Shown here one piece after another: positions 56,815 through 61,605 of a stretch of DNA of 61,605 nt (its first letter is position 1; every line of letters starts with the position of its first letter). Source of the DNA: Chlorobiales bacterium (GTDB lineage: Bacteria > Bacteroidota > Chlorobiia > Chlorobiales > Chlorobiaceae); the NCBI GenBank assembly GCA_022360275.1, contig JAKSDC010000029.1, forward strand, positions 1 to 61,605. The letters run 5' to 3'. The notes beneath the pieces were generated by a model that was given only the letters and a program-made list of their open reading frames with translations, searched no databases and was not told the DNA's origin. The translations under genes and the position numbers were made by a program.

Positions 56815-58487
56815 AACTCGTTCATTAAGCAGTGCCCGGCTATTTTGACACTCGATTTAATAAAATCGTAGCTGACAGCACGCATGTTGATTATTGTCTC
56901 GCTTGGAACAGTCAGTCTGGCATCATGCAAGGTAACCTGCTTGCTAGGCACAAACTCCCCGCATCCACTTTCTGCCGGAACCGACACTTCAGCCCATTGA
57001 CCGTTAACCAGCTCATAAATCCCCTGAAGCTGGCTGTCATTAGTGGTATAGTTCGCCGAAAGGGTATAGTCAACGCCGTACGGATACTCTGTACCTTCAA
57101 ATTTATGAGCACCAGCCACAACCCGATTGACCGGGATTTCATCGGTATAAGCCGGCGAACGGAAAAAATCATTTGGATTTTCTAAACTCAAGGTGCCGTT
57201 ACTTACACTCATGTCTTGTAAATACAATATGCCACCGGCAATCCAGAACAGATGGCAGCAGAACGCAGCAACGTCAGAAGCAAGATCTATCACCAAACGT
57301 TCATTACTCAGGTTATGGCTCAAAGCCGGCGGATCTGCGGTTGCCTTTGAATTGTCAAGCGTCAACCCGAGAACATCGCATACCTTTTCAAAAAAATTGA
57401 TCAATGTGGAACCGGTTGTTGACCAGGAGCCCAAAGATACGCCTGCCCCGATCGTTTCCGTATATGACGGGATATAAACGTCATAGACCACATCCTTTTC
57501 AGAAACCGACTCCCTGTACAACTTGCCCTCAAAAAGCTTGGTTGCACCTTGTTGGTCGGTTGACTTGCATCGAAAAATAGCGTCCAGCTCTTTTGGCGGC
57601 GGCCAGACATCGATACTCCAGGGCTTAACCCCTCCGAATGCAGACGGAACAAATCTCACCTGTCCTGCGGAAACCCGTAAAAAACCACCATGCCTCGTCG
57701 GCAACGAAAGCTTAACCGGATCGACTTCCATGATAGTCCCATGCCATTGAGCAGCCAACGCCTGATTTTTAATACCATACCGGTACATTACACCATCATG
57801 CTTGATTAAGAGAAGCAATCCCGAACCATCGCCATCAGCAGAGTCAACCTGTATTGTAGTTGCATCAGCGCTTCCAGATCCTGATGCTTCACAAATCACT
57901 TTTCGGGAAATTTTTGCCGGTATAGCAGCGCCACTTGAACCTGCTGACGTTCCTTCAGCCTGATACGTCGTGCCACCAGTGTAGTACACCCGAATTTTCA
58001 TCCAAAAAATTCTGGCTTCTCTTGCTCCGGTATTGTCTTTGTTCTGAGCCATTATCTGCGCTCCGAACGTAGGACTATTGATGATAGCAGGGGTTAAGCT
58101 GCACCCCCATGTATCCGAAGGACCACCGTATGTACGTGTTTGCGGAGATGTAGGCCAGTCATCATCAGGTAATGCTTTGCTCTGACAGTTTGTGATAATG
58201 CTGCCATTTTCAACGAGATAAATGAACTCATCATATATATCGTTGACACTACCGTCAGCCTGAATTTCAAATTGAACCTCAATACCTTCTATTGTCGAGA
58301 AAGATGGAACGACAGGAAATGAACAGTTCGTACCTCGCAAATAGTCTGACAACCCATCATTCTTTGGTATATCTGAATATGCACGGCTGCTGTCCTCTAC
58401 TGTTATGTTGGACGCAGCTGACCAATCTGCTCCGGAACCGGTTATATGAGCCCCCATACCTACGAGAACAAGCCCTGTATCAGCCAT
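56811..58487 (-). CDS. large phage tail/virion protein
   Basis: The 558-residue protein has an N-terminal jelly-roll-like region (about residues 1-175: EGIEVQFEIQADGSVNDIYDEF, TYGGPSDTWGCSLTPAIIN, IRVYY) resembling decoration domains of phage proteins, followed by a hub-like central part with GGVKPWSIDVWPPPKELDAIF. The family is not recognised with certainty. In this operon it occupies the place of tail-tip or host-specificity proteins, between the tape measure and the fibre. It overlaps its upstream neighbour by 8 bases and its downstream neighbour by 4. Confidence 0.72.
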   Translation of the reverse strand: MADTGLVLVGMGAHITGSGADWSAASNITVEDSSRAYSDIPKNDGLSDYLRGTNCSFPVVPSFSTIEGIEVQFEIQADGSVNDIYDEFIYLVENGSIITNCQSKALPDDDWPTSPQTRTYGGPSDTWGCSLTPAIINSPTFGAQIMAQNKDNTGAREARIFWMKIRVYYTGGTTYQAEGTSAGSSGAAIPAKISRKVICEASGSGSADATTIQVDSADGDGSGLLLLIKHDGVMYRYGIKNQALAAQWHGTIMEVDPVKLSLPTRHGGFLRVSAGQVRFVPSAFGGVKPWSIDVWPPPKELDAIFRCKSTDQQGATKLFEGKLYRESVSEKDVVYDVYIPSYTETIGAGVSLGSWSTTGSTLINFFEKVCDVLGLTLDNSKATADPPALSHNLSNERLVIDLASDVAAFCCHLFWIAGGILYLQDMSVSNGTLSLENPNDFFRSPAYTDEIPVNRVVAGAHKFEGTEYPYGVDYTLSANYTTNDSQLQGIYELVNGQWAEVSVPAESGCGEFVPSKQVTLHDARLTVPSETIINMRAVSYDFIKSSVKIAGHCLMNEL

Positions 58488-58887
58488 TCAAGCACCTCCC
58501 CTCTCTGATCTCCGAATCAGAAAAATCACCATAACGAATTTCTCCGTTCCGGAACACAGTCTGCAAGACCAGCTGTTTTTCGTGTTTGAGCAATTCCAGC
58601 TTTCTATATATATGCCTGGCTCTGGCAATTGAACAGTCGTCAGAAGGTGCAACAATCAGGCGTAGTAAGTCGTAACGAACAGCAGCACTGGTTGTGTCCG
58701 GACTTGACTTCTCAAACACCCATACTGCCCAGGCATACTGAAATCCGTGCTCTGTCGAGCTTTTTTTGATCCCCTCGGCAATAGTGATATCACCGTATTC
58801 CCGACAGAATTCCGGTCCGTCACATTCACCACCGATTGACTCGAGGTAATCCATCCATTCCAGCCAAGATGATTCAAGCGTCCACAT
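58480..58887 (-). CDS. phage protein of unknown function
   Basis: The 135-residue acidic protein is Trp-rich at the N-terminus (MWTLESSWLEWMDYLESIGG) and helical towards the end (SIARARHIYRKLELLKHEKQ). I do not recognise a family. It is tightly packed between two phage genes (TGATG start overlap with the 118-residue gene, 8-base overlap downstream), so it is most likely a small tail-assembly or tip protein. Confidence 0.65.
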   Translation of the reverse strand: MWTLESSWLEWMDYLESIGGECDGPEFCREYGDITIAEGIKKSSTEHGFQYAWAVWVFEKSSPDTTSAAVRYDLLRLIVAPSDDCSIARARHIYRKLELLKHEKQLVLQTVFRNGEIRYGDFSDSEIREGRCLNG

Positions 58888-59243
58888 CAGCTTTCGGTTA
58901 TCGTTAACGTTCCAGCCATAACCTCTATTTTCTCATCCGTGTTATAGGTAAACGGACCATTTGTTATATCCACGATGTACAGGTGGTTGCCACCTGTCAA
59001 TGCATCGAACACGGCCATGTTTACCGTACCGTTGTTCTGTGTAGCATACGGGAAAGATATCAACGCATCGTTCTCCGCGCTGGAACCCGTCACGGTAAAC
59101 GTTACAGCCTGACGGGCATACGCCGTGTCCGTTGGCTCCGTTACGTTCGTTTCATTTGCTGCGGTTGTGAGCCCCACGTAAACTGTTCCGCTGAGCAGAT
59201 TATTCAGTGTTGCGTTTTCCGCATAGTCTGATTTTGAACCCAT
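58887..59243 (-). CDS. small phage tail protein (tail-fibre-like family)
   Basis: The 118-residue protein follows the pattern of a common phage family of about 120 residues: SDYAENATLNNLLSGTVYVGLTT, AYARQAVTFTVTGSSAENDALISF, GTVNMAVFDALTGGNHLYI and an IEVMAGTLTIT ending. Such proteins form a compact beta domain and are annotated as minor tail or tail-fibre proteins. It starts 20 bases after the tape-measure gene ends and is coupled to the next gene by a TGATG overlap. Confidence 0.75.
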   Translation of the reverse strand: MGSKSDYAENATLNNLLSGTVYVGLTTAANETNVTEPTDTAYARQAVTFTVTGSSAENDALISFPYATQNNGTVNMAVFDALTGGNHLYIVDITNGPFTYNTDEKIEVMAGTLTITES

Positions 59244-59263
59244 TTCTCTCCTGTTTTACATTT

Positions 59264-61186
59264 TTACCCAAAGACCTTTTGAGCGTTGACGACACCTTTC
59301 CTGCGCTCCGCTCTGACAAACACATTATCAGCAAGTTCCGTCACCATCGTTTCGAACTCATGGTTTCCAACCTGAACCACAACCTGAACCGGCCGATCTC
59401 CTTGAGTGTCATTCTTTTGCCCGTTTGCAACGCCCGTATCAACATTAATCACCGGTTCATTAAAGCTTCCTTGAGTCTCAAACGGGGTTGAACTGTACGT
59501 ATAGTTTAGCACTTCAGCTTCATCGAATGCTCCATACAAAGCACTTACAGCAGGCTCAACCGATGCGGCAATTTCCTGAGCTTGAAGTACCAGATCAGCC
59601 ATCTCGCCGGGCGAAAGCCCGCCCGACAACGCTCCAGCGACCAGCTCGTTAAGGATAGGCTGCAGCATCGGCATTACCGCCTCATTGATAGCCTGACCGA
59701 TCGCCAATTTCTTGAAGCTGTCAACTATTTGGAGTTCCAAGGCTTCGGCGATTAAACGACCGGCGTGGCCGGCATCTTCTGCTGTCTCGATCGCCGAATC
59801 AAACATAGTGACCAGATTGTCCGCCGTCAGCCCGAAAACCAGGGCAGAAATTTCCGTCATTTCCGCACTTGCGATATCCAGCATACCTTTCACGCTTTTG
59901 GCTGCATACTCATACTTTGCCCTGACCGTATCAATGCTCCGCACAATCTCCGGCGAACCGATCTTCTCCAGCGACGCTCCGATGTCATCAAGCAGTTCCA
60001 GACGATTCTGATACTTGATCAGCTCTTCTTCATCCTTGTTCCCAAACCGCTTTTTCAACTTGCCGTACTTCCAGCCGCTTTCCCGCAGCATTTTGAGAGA
60101 GTAAGGACCAGCCCCTGACAACGAACGCGACAACATGCCCTGATAAATCTGCTGCCGCATCCGTTCACGTGCAGCTTCCTCTTGCTCATCCTCGTCATCA
60201 CCGCCGAATATGGACGAGATCAAGCCAACAGCACCGCCAATTACAGCCCCTACAACAGCACCTGTGCCACCGGGAGCTATAGCTGAGCCTATAGAAGCGC
60301 CACTGGCCGCCATGCTGCCCATACTGCTCAATGCTGAACCAACACCACCCCCAATGTTGGCCCCGATACCCTGGAAAAGACTCGAAAAACCTGCGACATA
60401 AGCTTTTGTCGAGTCGAAACCGGCTGTGCCACCAAGCTTTGAAGCAAGGGTAAGTTGTTCTATGGCAGTTGCAAAGCTCCCGACACCTTTCAGGTCATAA
60501 CCAACCACGTCGAGACCATCCGCAACACTGTTTAAAACACCTACCTGCTCCTTGATACCGTCCTGTATTCCCTCAATATTATTTTTCTCTGATTCAGTCA
60601 CAGACAGTACCTGACCGCCAACCAATAGTTCTTCCCTTTTCGGCAGGCCACCAAGAGGCATTGCGTTCTCATCAAGCCCAAACTGGCCCAACATATGCTT
60701 CCTGCCGGACTGAAGGTCTTTGCTTGCAACTTCATCAAACTGCTCCACGTTGTCCGCCAAGTCTTTAACCTTCGGGTTCAGTTTTTTACCAACTGAGGCA
60801 CTGAGATTATCAATGGTTTTATTGAGGTTATCAGATTCATCCTCAAAATTTTCTATGGACTTGATGCTTCGATCTAATATATCTTCCTTTTCTGATGGAT
60901 ATGGCGTCGCAGTAATTACAACTTCTTCTGGATGCACTGGAGGCGGAAGATTAGGATAATAGATAGGACCTCCGGGCGGATATATATGGGCCGATGGGTC
61001 ATAGTGCCTTGAACGCATATGAGATATAGCGTCCGAATAATCACGAGCATAACCAGCCATCGCCCCCAAAGAAAAACCAGCTCCTGCTAAAAGCCACTCT
61101 ACCAAAGTCTTCGGTAAACACAAGGCCAAATTAGCGCCTTTTAAAGCATAGTCAAGTTCATAACGCTTGTCATAACGATCGCTCAT
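59264..61186 (-). CDS. phage tail tape-measure-like protein
   Basis: At 640 residues this is the longest gene of the phage module. It has long helical stretches (residues 100-250 and 380-560), a hydrophobic Gly/Ala-rich segment in the middle (about 290-345: SALSSMGSMAASGASIGS, GAVVGAVIGGAVGLISSIFG) that could insert in the host membrane, and a C-terminal VQVGNHEFETMVTELADNVF block typical of tape-measure tails. It lies directly after the G/T-type tail-assembly genes, as the tape measure does in lambda. I chose the ATG at 61186, preceded by AGGAGAAG; a TTG one codon earlier is possible. Confidence 0.75.
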   Translation of the reverse strand: MSDRYDKRYELDYALKGANLALCLPKTLVEWLLAGAGFSLGAMAGYARDYSDAISHMRSRHYDPSAHIYPPGGPIYYPNLPPPVHPEEVVITATPYPSEKEDILDRSIKSIENFEDESDNLNKTIDNLSASVGKKLNPKVKDLADNVEQFDEVASKDLQSGRKHMLGQFGLDENAMPLGGLPKREELLVGGQVLSVTESEKNNIEGIQDGIKEQVGVLNSVADGLDVVGYDLKGVGSFATAIEQLTLASKLGGTAGFDSTKAYVAGFSSLFQGIGANIGGGVGSALSSMGSMAASGASIGSAIAPGGTGAVVGAVIGGAVGLISSIFGGDDEDEQEEAARERMRQQIYQGMLSRSLSGAGPYSLKMLRESGWKYGKLKKRFGNKDEEELIKYQNRLELLDDIGASLEKIGSPEIVRSIDTVRAKYEYAAKSVKGMLDIASAEMTEISALVFGLTADNLVTMFDSAIETAEDAGHAGRLIAEALELQIVDSFKKLAIGQAINEAVMPMLQPILNELVAGALSGGLSPGEMADLVLQAQEIAASVEPAVSALYGAFDEAEVLNYTYSSTPFETQGSFNEPVINVDTGVANGQKNDTQGDRPVQVVVQVGNHEFETMVTELADNVFVRAERRKGVVNAQKVFG

Positions 61187-61347
61187 CAATCTTCTCCTAC
61201 TTTACCTTGTAATTGCTTGAACCTCTTTTGTGCCTTCGAGAGCAAAACCATAAGCTGAAAAAAAACTATCTCGCAGCAAGAGACTATTAGAAAAATCGAA
61301 ATCGCTATTTCTTGCCATTTTGCTTGTGAAACCTTTCTTAACTGCAT
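61186..61347 (-). CDS. small membrane protein of the phage tail operon
   Basis: A 53-residue frame with a hydrophobic segment (IAISIFLIVSCCEIVFFQLM, about residues 14-33) and a basic C-terminus (KAQKRFKQLQGKVGED). Its stop overlaps the tape-measure ATG (TGATG), and its 3' end carries the AGGAGAAG ribosome site of that gene, which argues that it is translated. A one-helix membrane protein at this place is unusual; a role in injection is a guess. A GTG 11 codons upstream is an alternative start. Confidence 0.55.
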   Translation of the reverse strand: MQLRKVSQAKWQEIAISIFLIVSCCEIVFFQLMVLLSKAQKRFKQLQGKVGED

Positions 61348-61398
61348 GATGAAAAACACAATAACGCTAACGCTGCAAACGTCTTGACCCGTATGTCC

Positions 61399-61569
61399 TC
61401 AGTTAAAACCACCATTCCTCACATTATCCCGTTCTTCTTTTTCTATCCTGTACAGGGCGACCCAGTGCGCAAACTCATCATAGCTGATTTCCCGCTGCGC
61501 ACGGGCGGCCGACATGCCTAATTCACGAGCCAACCCGAACCAGTCTCTCAGGCCCGGGTTTTCACGGAG
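61399..61569 (-). CDS. phage tail-assembly protein T-like ORF (expressed by -1 frameshift)
   Basis: Counting from the slip site, 56 codons read LRENPGLRDWFGLARELGMS, then AARAQREISYDEFAHWVALY and RIEKEERDNV to a TGA at 61399. The GMSxxxxQREISxxEFxxWxALYRIE pattern is that of lambda T-like/DUF4035 tail-assembly proteins. It has no start of its own at a good place, and lies in the -1 frame relative to the upstream G-like gene, so it is probably made as a G-T fusion by ribosomal frameshifting, as in lambda. Confidence 0.75.
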   Translation of the reverse strand, partial: LRENPGLRDWFGLARELGMSAARAQREISYDEFAHWVALYRIEKEERDNVRNGGFN

Positions 61570-61605
61570 TTTTTTTCGGCCTCCTCCACCGTAACTGATT
61601 TCATC
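61548..61605 (-). CDS. phage tail-assembly protein G-like, 3' end
   Basis: Only the last 18 codons before the TGA at 61548-61550 are inside the window: they read MKSVTVEEAEKNSVKTRA, with the ATG possibly internal. This C-terminal tail is in the zero frame of the A AAA AAC heptamer at 61569-61575. The rest of the gene lies beyond the right edge, so the identification depends on the T-like frame downstream and on the tape-measure gene that follows. Confidence 0.5.
   Translation of the reverse strand, partial: MKSVTVEEAEKNSVKTRA
61569..61575 (-). promoter_or_regulatory. slippery heptamer A AAA AAC, programmed -1 frameshift site
   Basis: On the minus strand the G-like gene reads GAA AAA AAC TCC; slipping one base back reads AAA AAA CTC CGT and enters the T-like frame. 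This is a canonical X XXY YYZ heptamer, in the right phase, seven codons before the G-like stop. A GC-rich CCCGGGCC stretch lies shortly downstream and may help the pause. Confidence 0.72.

Overview
The window looks like chromosomal DNA of a diderm bacterium, most likely a green sulfur bacterium (Chlorobiota, Prosthecochloris/Chlorobium-like). The basis is the gene set and order, a CoaBC with the PAMD variant I recall from the Bacteroidota/Chlorobiota side, a DnaB with a Pro-rich tail, and intergenic repeats of a type I associate with that group. Moderate GC fits. The genus is inference: no rRNA or photosynthesis gene is present to settle it.

Layout. (1) 1-1590, plus strand: end of lptC, panD and a stand-alone GlmU-type nucleotidyltransferase. 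(2) 1551-12155, minus strand: one long information-processing cluster read rimP-nusA-infB-rbfA-truB-ribF-rpsO-yicC-gmk-rpoZ-VOC protein-coiled-coil protein. Its leader carries a candidate promoter and an intrinsic terminator that may act as an attenuator. (3) 12299-16755, minus: CPBP protease, cdsA, a PTS IIA protein, hisS, a glutaredoxin and a small membrane protein. (4) 16989-28755: a surface-polysaccharide/LPS locus with four GT4, one GT9, two GT2, a DUF6492-type and a fucosyltransferase-like enzyme, an unknown protein with an HR motif, two antisense YrbL-like kinase-fold genes and a MITE-like element. (5) 28782-36964: envelope genes msbA and lpxL (minus), rfaE2 and a 1501-residue TamB (plus). 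(6) 37245-48610: housekeeping genes coaBC, type-4 UDG, dnaB, ptsI, a PpiD/SurA foldase, pcm, a DUF123 nuclease-like protein, ftsY and thiL. (7) 48667-54962: tRNA-Leu(UAA), clpC, an orphan gene, an AAA ATPase, an outer-membrane transporter-like protein, a YeeZ-type epimerase and a small cytochrome c. (8) 55052-61605, minus: a prophage tail module running off the right edge.

How it fits together. LptC, MsbA, LpxL, RfaE2, TamB and the glycosyltransferases all serve outer-membrane and LPS assembly. The rimP-to-rpoZ cluster couples transcription, ribosome maturation and translation initiation.

Most interesting points. The prophage tail-assembly genes at the right edge overlap at an A AAA AAC slippery heptamer in exactly the frame needed for a lambda G/GT-type programmed -1 frameshift. 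A roughly 120-bp dispersed intergenic repeat has three copies in the window. Tandem 12-bp direct repeats 22 bp apart precede the cytochrome gene. Paired YrbL-like genes sit inside the glycosyltransferase locus. I saw no CRISPR array, no complete insertion sequence, no integrase and no replication origin.
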